In this document: positions 13,001-21,675 of the stretch, piece by piece | Layout of the letters: every line of letters begins with the position of its first letter | Position numbering within the stretch: position 1 is the first letter of the stretch | Source: Ceratopteris richardii | Taxonomy: Eukaryota > Streptophyta > Polypodiopsida > Polypodiales > Pteridaceae | Direction of reading: 5' to 3' | Length of the DNA: 64,000 nucleotides | Assembly: GCA_020310875.1 (NCBI GenBank) | Contig: MU260068.1 | Location: forward strand, 642,501 to 706,500 | Program-made: the position numbers and the translations under genes | Notes under the pieces: model-generated | Database searches by the model: none | The model's input: only the letters and a program-made list of their open reading frames with translations | Told to the model about the DNA's origin: nothing

Positions 13001-14222
13001 ATTAGATGTAAAAAATGCTTTTTTGAATGGTTATATTTCAGATGATGTTTTCATGGAGCAACCTCAAGGATTCAGAGATGGAAGATATCCAGATTATGTG
13101 TGCAAGCTCAAGAGAGCTTTATATGGCTTGAAGCAGGCCCCAAGGGCATGGAATTATAGACTTGTAAAGTTCTTGAAAGAACTTGGATTTCAAGTATCAA
13201 AGGCAGATAGTAGCTTGCTTGTCAAAGCAAGTGATGATGGGTTCATTTACATGTGCATTTATGTTGATGATATAATTCTTACAGGAACAGATGAGAAAGG
13301 CATTCAAAGCCTAAAGAAGCAAATGGAGAAAGAGTTCAAAATCAGTGATTTGGGAGATTTGTCATACTTCTTGGGCATGGAGATTTCATACACTCAACAT
13401 GGAGTGTATGTGACTCAAGAAAGGTATTTGAGAAACTTGTTAATCAAGTTTAAAATGAATGATTGCAGGATAGCACCTACTCCAATGGAGGTGAATCACA
13501 AATTGAGCAGATATGGTGGAGAAGAGTTCAAAGACATGAAGCTCTATCAGAGTTTGGTGGGTAGCTTGATTTATGCTACATTAACAAGGCCTGATTTATC
13601 ATATGCAGTTGGAGTGTTGTCTCAATTCATGCATTGTCCTAGGAAAGAACATTGGATTGCAGGTCAAAGAGTGTTGAGGTACATTAAGGGTACACTCAAA
13701 GAGGGTTTGTATTATGGTTTTACATCAGATACAAATATCAAAATATATAGTGATGCAGATTGGGCAGGTAATCCAGATGATAGAAGGTCAACCTATGGGT
13801 ACATGTGTTATGTGGGAGATAAGTTGATTTCTTGGTGCTCAAAGAAGCAACATACAGTTGCTTTGTCATCTACAGAAGCAGAGTACAAAGGCATGGTTGA
13901 AGCTGCAAAGGAAGTGATATGGCTTAAGACTCTCATGAAGAGTTTTGACACTATACAAAGCATACCTATCATTTATGGTGATAACATGAGTTCATTGTAT
14001 CTAGCTGCTAACCCTGTTTTTCATGCCAGGACAAAGCATATTGAGATTCAGTATCACTTTCTAAGAGAGAAGGTGATGGACAAAGAGATTGAAGTTATAC
14101 ATACTTCAACAAAAGATCAGATAGCTGATATGCTAACCAAGAGCTTGGATGGACCAAAGTTACAGAAGTTCAAAGATATGGCAGGCATAAAGAAGATAAG
14201 AGAAACCTCAATTGATGATTGA
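10056..14222 (+). CDS. gag-pol: Ty1/copia gag-pol polyprotein, intact (1388 aa)
   Basis: One open frame with no stop. In order: copia gag N-terminal domain (QIEKLDRENYPAWSMRMEAH, residues ~5-24) and gag helical domain (~60-200); CCHC knuckle CWICGKTNHLANDC (~261) in an Arg-Gly-rich RNA-binding tract; aspartic protease YIDSGCSNHLSG (Asp ~360); integrase zinc region WHKRLGH...CEACQLGK (~490-530) and catalytic D-D-E (HTDVWGP ~558, RSDGGGEY ~621, NGVAERRN ~657); RT with YVDDIILTG (~1070) and the LYGLKQAPRAW motif; RNase H (SDADWAG ~1233, KKQHTVALSSTEAEYKG). All catalytic residues I can check are present. The ATG follows the PBS leader, and the stop overlaps the PPT gagggggagc. Length is typical of single-ORF plant copia elements. 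Expression is not shown by sequence alone. Confidence 0.98.
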   Translation: MGDSLQIEKLDRENYPAWSMRMEAHLMSKYLIAYITGEEEKPQFRDPSVPTREELSDLKNWMKRDAQARSIIYMAVNDYLLPHIRGLESASDIWNALEEHFQNTTKSRKASLWAEFTTFKKKASQSISDYVTRMKDIADALGAVDEDIEEDKLVRQILTGLRGDDKWKPFILSTELSLDHFTPDLNQLLGHMLTFEQDVKGDVDKSTGHAMYSKDKKKNNKGKQQANEEEGTTSQANFLRGRGGGKGRGRGRSNKDGVKACWICGKTNHLANDCWHNTQNSGGYNQNYNSRGRGARNPRGNFRGRGSRGYFGRNAGRGFQSQQYNNTYYNYASDQKEDSTLIMNATCERQTEDQRVFYIDSGCSNHLSGNIALMTNLENKVSNHVVQTGDNTKHNVKSIGSVKAKDGSTLLSKVLYVPTIPKNLISVGQIVEKGYEVRFTNEGVFVEDPSNGYKQIVLRKKEGRLFTLKIQGNVGQALFTYGGQKISELDLWHKRLGHFNERGIKDMINNGSVLGLPNLVGQHMTYRCEACQLGKAHKQSYSKHGFMYSEKLELVHTDVWGPSKDFSINGSRYYVIYVDDATRWITIYVIKDKSEVFNTFKHYHVYAQRITGHKLKRLRSDGGGEYFSNEFSDYLWNAGIKREVTCRYSPQQNGVAERRNRTLVEFARSMLKEKNCPNYLWVEAVNTATYLVNRLPCKALQGMTPYEALWGKRPTLDHCKVFGCLAYAYVPSQLRHKLEPKAERYVFIGYDDKHMGYRLLNPSTKHFLVSKDVTFDEQGTWYAGTININARDEEVVSQKKGKSKIQILDEEENNEVQVEVEEMPRFDPECDEPETSRSGELRRSSRQKWQPTRYSYDTSFLTTKDYAYMIKADEDPSTYEEAKGKENWEKAMQEEFDALMENQTWDLVPKPNSQKIIGCKWVYKTKRFADGSVSRYKARLVVKRFAQTYGIDYDETYSPVAKMTTIRTLIAIAACKGWKLCQLDVKNAFLNGYISDDVFMEQPQGFRDGRYPDYVCKLKRALYGLKQAPRAWNYRLVKFLKELGFQVSKADSSLLVKASDDGFIYMCIYVDDIILTGTDEKGIQSLKKQMEKEFKISDLGDLSYFLGMEISYTQHGVYVTQERYLRNLLIKFKMNDCRIAPTPMEVNHKLSRYGGEEFKDMKLYQSLVGSLIYATLTRPDLSYAVGVLSQFMHCPRKEHWIAGQRVLRYIKGTLKEGLYYGFTSDTNIKIYSDADWAGNPDDRRSTYGYMCYVGDKLISWCSKKQHTVALSSTEAEYKGMVEAAKEVIWLKTLMKSFDTIQSIPIIYGDNMSSLYLAANPVFHARTKHIEIQYHFLREKVMDKEIEVIHTSTKDQIADMLTKSLDGPKLQKFKDMAGIKKIRETSIDD

Positions 14223-14230
14223 GGGGGAGC

Positions 14231-15238
14231 TGTTGGTGCAGACCAATCACCAATTGAAGTTTGGAAGACAAAAGAATGGAGATAAGATCAAGTCTTGAAG
14301 CAAATAAGGTGGTTACATTCACAGGATGAATGATATGTACACATATGTACATCTTTTGTTTAGTTATAAGCTTGTACATATTTGCCTATAAATACTTTTG
14401 AAAAATGTCAGGGCAATAGAGGAGACAGTAAGAGAGTATGAGAATAGTGCATTTGTAAGTTGTAAGACTCATTAGAGTTCATAGGGATGAGAAGAAGTCT
14501 CTCTCATAACTTAATTGTAATTTTTTGAGGAATAGAAAAAGGTTGCGCCCGAAGTTTTCGTGTCTTCTCCTTCTGTGATAGATCTTTTGAGGAATGCTTT
14601 TGTACAAGTCTAATTCTAGAGTTGATTGACCTCTGTGCAAAATTTCAGCTTCCGATTGTAATCAGGTTAAGAGAATTGTGTGTAGGAACATTCATATGTA
14701 AAGAATGTTCACAGTCTTCTAAAACAGGCGCAGATTTTGAATTCAGGAAAATGATCAGTGCTCAGTGCACAGTGTAAAGTTTTACACATATGATAGCTCA
14801 AAATCTAAGTTGAGAGATAAGCTATCTACAGCTAAAAGGATTTGATCAAACGGGTTCAACATTCGGAGAACCAAAGTTAAGTAGTTAGGGGTGTCCAAAT
14901 CGACTTCACAGAATTGCAGATTTAGACATAGGTAACTTGCTAAGTAGATTTCTCAAGATCTACTGAATCTTTTGGAGTGATTTGACTTGGAGGAGGTGCG
15001 CAATCTTTAGGCGACACCTTGTGCAAAGTTTCATAAAAAACTTTATACAATTACTCAGTCAATTAGAAAGATTTGTGCAACAGACTTTCTGAGTGATCTT
15101 CTTCTTCACAGTTTATGAAGAAAGTTGATAGTTGATTTGTAATTCTCAAAATTAGAGGAAGTCTTGACTTATTCTTGATATAGAGGTGCTCTAACTTTGA
15201 GAATAAGTTGTTCTTTTGGAGATTAACACTCTCCATTA
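14231..15238 (+). repeat. B1 3' LTR, with polypurine tract gagggggagc before it
   Basis: 1008 bp. It starts TGTTGGTGCAGACC and ends CTCTCCATTA, so the terminal CA has become TA. A 24-bp segment present in the 5' LTR is missing after 14353. The polypurine tract at 14221-14230 is identical to that of element E (57268-57277). Confidence 0.97.
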
Positions 15239-15375
15239 GGTTCTCTGCTGGGGAGATCAGCTTGGCATATGTGCCCACGCACGAGAACATGGCTGACCTT
15301 TTCACAAAGGCTCTGCCTAGGGAGAAGTTTGAAGCTTTCCGCAAAGCTTTGGGCTTACTTCCTTTTGTGGAGTGA
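15239..15375 (+). pseudogene. A1 RNase H end, downstream of B1
   Basis: The frame resumes after the B1 target duplication with the typical copia C-terminus (YVPTHENMADLFTKALPREK...LLPFVE) and stops at 15373-15375. It completes the polyprotein interrupted at 8801. Confidence 0.92.
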
Positions 15376-15449
15376 TTTCCACATAGCTTGGCACTTCCTT
15401 ATACATGAGTGCCAGCTCCTTGTTCACCGCATCACTCCCAGGGGGGATT

Positions 15450-15679
15450 TGTTGATATATTTAGGTAGTGATGTGTGTGAACACACTAGGACCGTCGGGG
15501 CACTTTTTTCCCTCTTTAGGAGGTTTTTTCCCCTGGCTTGTATATACGCCTATTGCCCTAATGGGCTACTTATCTTTGTACATTCTCTAGTAATTCATTC
15601 AGTATTGTGTGTTTGTGCTCCAAGCTTCTTCTTCTTCCTTGTGTTGTTCGCGTGCTTCCGCAGACGTCTAACTCCAACA
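15450..15679 (+). repeat. A1 3' LTR
   Basis: 230 bp, TGTTGATATA...AACTCCAACA, preceded by the family A polypurine-like tract ccaggggggattt. It is followed by TSD ccttt (15680-15684). Confidence 0.97.
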
Positions 15680-16424
15680 CCTTTTCCCTTCTGACTAGCT
15701 AGGAAATCTTGATCTATGACATGCATAATGGACATCTTCTGCCTAGACTGACCTTCTTGCAATAGAACAAAAAATAACTCCTCAAATGTTAAGGCATTTG
15801 GATTTCCTTTCATTATCAATCGAAGAGTAGAAGCAAAACTCTGGTATGCGTCTAGAAGACTATTCAGAACAGTTTGCACAAGTAATTTGTCTGGCAAGAC
15901 TTCATGAGCAAAAATCAATTGCTCCTTCAAATCTTTGATCTTTGTCAAAAATTGACCATGGAATCTCCTTCGTTCATGTGCTCACTCTCCAACTTTTTTT
16001 GGAGGTAAGCGACGAAATCTTCATTCCTTGTCTGGTATAAAGTGGTAAGTGTATCCCAAGCATCCTTTCCTGTTTTGTAGGAGTGAATCTGAGGAATAAT
16101 GGCACGTTTGACAGACAAGGCTATAAATGCATGTGCCTGAGCATCTCTGTCATCCCAACGATGTCGATCTGCAATAGGTGTAGTAGGAATCACAACACAA
16201 ACAGGAACCTTAAGAGCATCATCTTCAATGCCATCCACATCACCTTCAGTAACTATATTTGCAATTGTAGTAGGATGTTTTTCAACACCCTCCACAATAT
16301 TCCACAGTCCTTTTGCAACCAATACATGACACATCATATATGCCCCCGATGGGTACTTGGTACCATCCAACTTATCCTCAATAGCCAAAATACAAAACAC
16401 ATCACTACTTTTAGCCATGACCAC
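15680..16424 (-). pseudogene. A2 gag, N-terminal part (family A), minus strand
   Basis: Read from ATG 16424 on the minus strand: MVMAKSSDVFCILAIEDKLDG, then a gag domain closely like A1 and A6. A 1-bp shift near 15945-15948 divides it into two frames (159 and ~117 codons). The second frame runs past the A1 boundary into LTR sequence, so the last part of that apparent ORF is not gag. The true continuation is at 3822-4080 on the other side of A1. Confidence 0.9.
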
Positions 16425-16769
16425 TGACTAAAACACCTTATGCAAAAAAATGAGTGCATCTCAAAAAGTTGAACATAACTACCCTATTGAGTTCTTCTAA
16501 ACCTATAGTAGACTTTGAGGCGCTTATACTGACAAATTGAAATCTATATATATGTTTGGAACAAAAAGACAAAATTGCATGCATAAGCACTATGATAGTG
16601 CATTCAAAGGTCAAACCAAGCTCAGATCATAATTTTGACACCACATAACGAAGTTGTTTTGAACTCCTAATCGCCCGAGTATGCTCACCAATTTTCATGC
16701 AATTATAAGACTGACTAGAGGGGTATGAACAATGCCCTAGATGAAGTGACAACCTGCTCTAATACCAAT
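16425..16769 (-). other. A2 untranslated leader and decayed PBS
   Basis: Non-coding leader equivalent to A1 4311-4665 in reverse. The primer-binding site is decayed: the plus strand reads gctctaatacca (16755-16766) rather than gctctgatacca. Confidence 0.82.
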
Positions 16770-17000
16770 TATTGGAGTTAGAGGCTTGCAAAAGCATGCA
16801 AACAACACAAGGAAGAAGAAGAAGCTTGGAGCACAACAGACAATACTGTATGTATTACCAAGAGAATGTACAAAGATAAGTAACTTATTCGGGCTATAGG
16901 ACTATATACAAGACAAGGCAAAAAAACCTCCTAAAGAGGGAAAAAAGTGCCTCGATGGTCATAGTGTGTTCACATGCATCACTACCAAATTATATCAACA
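16770..17000 (-). repeat. A2 5' LTR (minus orientation)
   Basis: About 231 bp, matching the family A LTR in reverse. The end next to the PBS has lost the canonical TG/CA (tattggag for tgttggag). The outer end is tatatcaaca at 16991-17000. It is visibly more diverged than the A1 LTRs, which fits A2 being the older host of A1. Confidence 0.9.
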
Positions 17001-17223
17001 TTATTTTGTTCTATAATTGAATGTCTCGTTCTCGATTTTAGATGATTTGATTTCTACTATCCATTTTAGATTATTTTCATATTGTTGGTCTTCCAAAGTG
17101 GTAACAACCATGTTTCTTGTTGTTCCTCTTGATCATCTTGAGTAGCTTGTATGCCAAAACCCATTGACACATTAAAAAAGTCATCTAGGTGTGCTTTTCT
17201 TTTTGTTATTTCAAAATTTACTT

Positions 17224-19061
17224 TCAAATTCTTCTAATTTGTTTTGCTTCTTGGGATGACAACTCAATACCATGAAGGATATGATAGTCTTCAATGTCTC
17301 CCTCAACTTCTTCAAATACTTCCTCTTCCTTAGCTACTTGAAGAATGCACATGATTTGGTCCATGCTAGGTATTAATATTGAACGCCCTTGTAGTAAGTT
17401 GGGAGGTACTTCCAATAAAAGTGTAGGAGGTTGCTCATAATGTCTGTCATCCTCATCATCCTTCTTCTTTTTAATCTTCTTTTCTTGTTTCTTTTCTTGT
17501 TGTGGTTCCATCACTTCCTTCTCCTTTGATGGCATTGCTTGTTTAACAATTTTAGGCACTATATTCCTTTGCTCTTTGGCCAAGCACAGAATCTCAAACA
17601 ACTTCTTCAATTCCTTGTCTCTTTTCACAAAATTTGCTTTAGTCTTTGCAATTATCAAGTGCTTCTCAAACACTTTTATTTCCTTTTTTCTCCAACTGGT
17701 GTCTTTCTCTGAGAAATTTTCAAGAATCTTTTGGTATTGTTGTTCTTTTTTCTTCCTTCATGGTTCTCATACACTTTTAATTCCTCTTCTGTCCAATCTA
17801 TGGCTCTGTCAGAAATTTTCAAGAATCTTTTGGTATTTCTCTTCATATTTCTTCCTTTTATCCTCACTCCTCTATAGATAATAAGTATACAATTTTTGTT
17901 TTGTAGCCATGGAAGGGTGAGGTGCCACATCTACTTGGGCTTCTCTTTGAGCTGCTACTACTTCATCTTTAGTGGGTTCTTTTAGATTCATTGCTTCTTT
18001 CCTTGGGTCTTCCTTAACCCCAATTCTTATCATGTCATCCTCTTCCTCAGCTATTTTCAATCTCTTCTTGAGAGGTCTTGCTTTTGCTAGTTCCATCACT
18101 TTAGGCAAGGATTTGCCTACAAATTTCCTTGTAGCTACTTTGGAGTGGTGTCCATTTCTTTTCTCTTCTTATCCATGAGCTTTTTGGTTGATTTGCTTGA
18201 AGTGAAATGTACTTGCCCAATTCCCAGTAGCTAGGTATTGGTTCTAATTCTTGTTCTTCCTCCAATGTTGTATAATGATTCTTGTGAGAATCTATCCTCC
18301 TAGGAACTTCTTGTCTTTCCAATGGGTTGCTACTTCATATATGTACTTTAATATGTAGCTTGACATATCCATTTTCTTAGCATTCCCTCTATTCATGAAG
18401 GCAAATCTTATCGTGTTATGTGGTAGTGTATGACTCTTCATGAGGAGAAGTTTTGGTGGAAGAACCTTACAACCAAATTGACAGCTTCTGGTTCAAAATT
18501 CGTGAACTCTTTGATGTCTTTATATATGTCCATCCCATTCCTTATATCATTGATATTATAATTGATTCTTTTCTATGATTTGAGAGCTTTCTTGATTAGT
18601 TGTTGATTGATATGAAAGCCTTTATACACTCCTTCAAAGTATGTTACATTACACCTAAGATATTCCTTTTGGTAATTCTCATTCTAGGTGCACTTGTCTA
18701 CTGACTCCATAAATCCAATACACCTTTGTATATCAATCATTATTGTGGCTAGGTCCAAAAACCCTTTGATGCCCACCTGCTCCCATACTTCCATAATATA
18801 TACACTCTTATTTAGCTTCTGGATATCCCTAGTCACAATGGTGAATTTGAAGTTCCCTAATTTGACCAAGTATATGTACTTGTATAGTCTTGCTAAATGC
18901 TTCTTGGCTTCATTAAAAGTTTCTCGTGCATCAAGGAACCAATGATCCCTGGCTAGAGTCATCACCATGCCTTGGAGCATTTTGTGAGCCATCCACAAAG
19001 ACCAATTTTTCTCGTCATTATTCTCTATCATCATTCTTTTTAATTTTTTCTCAAAATTCAA
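17224..19061 (-). pseudogene. Unidentified minus-strand coding remnant
   Basis: A chain of minus-strand frames covers 1.8 kb: 19061-18684 (starts [15 protein letters not shown]), continuing in the same frame with few stops to about 18340, then 18322-18101, 18108-17872, 17930-17676 and 17673-17224. Successive pieces lie in different frames, as in a frameshifted pseudogene. The first part is rich in hydrophobic and aromatic residues. The later part is highly charged (Lys/Glu-rich, for example the KKQEKKIKKKKDDEDD tract near 17470). I recognise no motif for protease, RT, integrase or a zinc finger. It could be a gag-like region of an unknown element or a captured host gene; no function is assigned. 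Confidence 0.4.
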
Positions 19062-19088
19062 GATTCCAACAAAACATCACAAAAAGTA

Positions 19089-19253
<165 letters not shown>

Positions 19254-19259
19254 ATAGGC

Positions 19260-19552
19260 TTGAATGATGTGTGTGTGACTCTCCTCCCATCCATATATAT
19301 CCTCTGTACTTTAAAAATAACAATGATGTACTCTAAAAATAGCAATGATCTAGAATAGTCGAGTGTGAACATGTGGCCATCATGAAACACGTATTCCCGT
19401 TACTACCCAAGTACCTCCCATTACTACCAACATATCTTAGGGTCTTGGGACCTTGACTAGTTGGCCCTTGTCCCTCACACATATGGACTGATCCCTGTGG
19501 ATCAATGATCCCTATGGATCAAATGGACTCATCCTTATGGATCAATGTGTGA
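19260..19552 (-). repeat. Probable 3' LTR of the gypsy remnant (U3 part)
   Basis: On the minus strand a purine-rich tract (aaggtggagagag, about 19553-19565) is followed by TGTCACACATTGATCC, which is where a 3' LTR would begin. The U3 holds back-to-back 16-bp hairpins (19489-19504, 19506-19521) and a TATA-like ggatatatatgg near 19290-19301. The far end is lost in or beyond the microsatellite, so the boundary is inferred. Confidence 0.5.
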
Positions 19553-19565
19553 CACTCTCTCCACC

Positions 19566-21405
19566 TTCTAAAGATCATTGTCCTCAATGATCAATGAGAG
19601 AAAGTACTTGCAAACCAGAGCTTTTGGTCCCCAAGTAGAGTTAGTAAGTGGTAATCCTCTCCAAACTACTAGATACTCTTGGATGTCACGATTCCTCAAT
19701 CACTTCTATCTTCGATCTAGTATGCTGTCTAGAGAATGATCGGTGCTATTACTTTCCTGCAAAGAAACAATACCTTCTATTAGATTATCCGCCCTGGAAA
19801 TATACTTCCGAAGTTTACTGACATGAAACACTCGATGCACTCTACAATTTGGAGGAAGCTCTAATCGGTATGCAACTTCACTTAGCTTTTTAACTCTCTT
19901 CCAAGGTCCACAAAACCTTGGTGATAGCTTATTACACTTCCCTATGGAGAGTTAAGTAGATCTTGTTGGTAACTGAAGAAAGACTTTGTCTCTCTCCTCA
20001 AAGGATCTAGGATCACCACTACTCATCTTTAATGACACCTTCCGTATGTCAAATGCAAACATCCAGAAGTGTCCTTTGAATCTGACATCCCTATCTGAAA
20101 CTATGGATGTCAGTTTCTTATGCAATATGAAGACATGCTTGATAAACAACTCTGCTACCTGTGGAGCTTCTATCATCTCCTACGTGAGTATGAAATGAGC
20201 CATCTTGCTTAATCAGTATACCACAATTAGGATAGTATCCCGCTTCCTATGGGTTTGTGGTAACCTGACTATGAAATCCATGGACACTCTATCCCATTTA
20301 TGATCTGGAACCTCTAAAGGATGTAAAAGACCTGGTGTCTTCATGTTTTTTGCTTTGTTGACTTGACACATAAAGCATTGTGGAACATAAGTGTGGACAT
20401 CTCAGGCTATCCAGGGCACCAAAATGTTCTTCTAACAAGCTATATTATCTTGTTAACACCTGGATGTCCTATGCAAGGCACATCATGGTTATCATGCATG
20501 AATTTTCTTCTCAAATCTTGAGGATCTGGTGCGCAAAACTTTCCTTTCCATCTAACTATTCCATTCTCTTGTGAGAAACTAGAATACAAAATGGACTTGT
20601 GCGCTCTACTAGGGGAAGAAACAATTGAAACTATCACGTCTCCTATAATAGAGTAGTCACTGATGGCTCGAATGTGGATCTTCCACCTGTGCTTCCTTTA
20701 TCTCTTGAAGCAATGAGCTTTCTAGAATTGTAAAGCTCGTTTGATACATTATCCATGACAATGCATCAACAATTATATTCTCTTTGCTCTTGTATATAGG
20801 ATTTCCATATGAAACTCTTGTATGAGCTGAGCCCAATGAGCCTATCTGCCTCGAAAATCTGGCTAACTACAAAACTACTTAAGTGTATGGTGATCTGTGT
20901 ATTCCTTAAAGTCTACACCATAAAGATAGTGTATGTAGACTTTAAGTGAATACACCACTGCATATAACTCTTGTTCATGCAGTGGCCTTCCATCTTGGCT
21001 CGAAACTGTCCCTTTGGCTTATGCCACTAGCATCTGTCTCTAACTCAAAGAGTTTCTGTGGATCTATCACTTTGAATATAGGAGCCTCTGAAACACTTAT
21101 TTTTTAGTATCGAAACTATATTGTTGCTCTTGCTTCTATGCAAATGGAACTTTGCCTTGGAGCAAATTCATCATAGATGTTGCTATTGATGAATATGAAA
21201 AGATGAATTTTTTATAGAAATTGAAAATTCTTATAAATGACCATAACTGGTCCTCATCTTGAGGAGTAGGCCAAGATAATATAACTAAAACCTTCTTGGG
21301 ATCCATCTAAACCCCATCAGTAGATACTCTATTCTCGAAAGACACAACTGAGTTTTCTTTGGATTAATTGAGACCTATCATGATACAAGCCTTTTCTCAA
21401 TGAAA
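19566..21405 (-). pseudogene. Ty3/gypsy RT-RNase H-integrase remnant
   Basis: Minus-strand order: end of RT (MDPKKVLVILSWPTPQDEDQ-like, about 21310-21230), RNase H start (DPQKLFELETDASG, about 21065-21025), integrase HHCC region (RRKFMHDNHDVPCIGHPG, about 20500-20450), then CQVNKAKNMKTPGLLHPLEV, WDRVSMDFIV with the first catalytic Asp, and SIVSDRDVRFKGHFW with the second (about 20110-20070). The stretch with the catalytic Glu is deleted: FW runs almost directly into RSFEERDKVFLQLP. It then continues RFCGPWKRV...YRLELPPNCRVHRVFHVSKL and a chromodomain-like tail (YLVVWRGLPLTNSTW). This order (RT-RH-IN) is diagnostic of Ty3/gypsy. Stops and frameshifts make it dead. Gag, protease and most of RT are missing. 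Confidence 0.85.
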
Positions 21406-21595
21406 CATGAAGAAACAAGAAATGTTTAATTTGTTATATATTATTGAATGCATATGCATACTAATTTTCTAGAAATTTCAGCACTATAACGGTGAAAATT
21501 TGATGTATGTCAAATGTCAAATATTAGAAGATGCCTTTAAATCATATGTTGTAAATCTGGAATTCTGGGAACCTGGGATATGAATGAGCCTTAAT

Positions 21596-21675
21596 GCATT
21601 GATGCCAAAGATCTAAAGTTCTGAAACCAAAACCTTAGTGCTCTGATACCAAAACCCTAGAGCTCTGATACCAAA
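21596..21675 (-). repeat. 22-bp tandem array containing an inverted primer-binding site
   Basis: Four head-to-tail 22-bp units begin at 21596, 21618, 21640 and 21662. The last two carry exact gctctgatacca (the reverse of the tRNA-Met PBS), unit 2 carries ttctgaaacca and unit 1 the more diverged cattgatgcca. Unit 4 lies two bases from the LTR-like end tgttggaag at 21676. The array therefore looks like an amplified PBS decaying away from the LTR. Confidence 0.8.

Larger units (their letters stand above)
8802..15238 (+). mobile_element. Copia element B1, structurally complete
   Basis: 5' LTR 8802-9833, PBS 9835-9846, uninterrupted gag-pol 10056-14222, PPT 14221-14230 and 3' LTR 14231-15238, with TSD ggttc at 8797-8801 and 15239-15243. 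It sits inside the RNase H of A1. By eye the LTRs differ at roughly 15-20 positions plus one 24-bp indel. It is the only element in the window with both LTRs and an open gag-pol, so it is the best candidate for recent or residual activity and for supplying enzymes to defective relatives. Confidence 0.98.
4081..15679 (+). mobile_element. Copia element A1 (family A), interrupted by B1
   Basis: 5' LTR 4081-4310, PBS at 4313, gag-pol from 4666, polypurine tract at about 15438-15449 and 3' LTR 15450-15679, with target duplication ccttt at 4076-4080 and 15680-15684. Without B1 and its TSD the element is about 5.16 kb. The two 230-bp LTRs differ at only a few positions, so the insertion is fairly young. 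Coding is broken by two CAG to TAG stops, a 2-bp GT gain and the B1 insertion. Confidence 0.97.
1333..17000 (-). mobile_element. Old minus-strand copia element A2, split and rearranged
   Basis: Minus-strand pieces of copia family A (short ~230-bp LTR) are, left to right, RNase H/RT (1333-1800), gag zinc-knuckle region (about 3822-4080), gag N-terminal region (15680-16424), leader and LTR (16770-17000). This is the order expected for one element read on the minus strand. The PR-to-integrase part (about 1801-3822) lies in the opposite orientation, so it was inverted inside the element or derives from another copy. A1 with nested B1 sits between the two gag halves, which rejoin exactly across the ccttt target duplication. 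The left LTR is not recognisable. That all the pieces were one element is inference. Confidence 0.75.

Noticed and set aside
4081-15679. A1 and B1 read as one very long element
   Set aside because: Separate LTR pairs, PBSs, PPTs and distinct target duplications (ccttt and ggttc) show two nested insertions.
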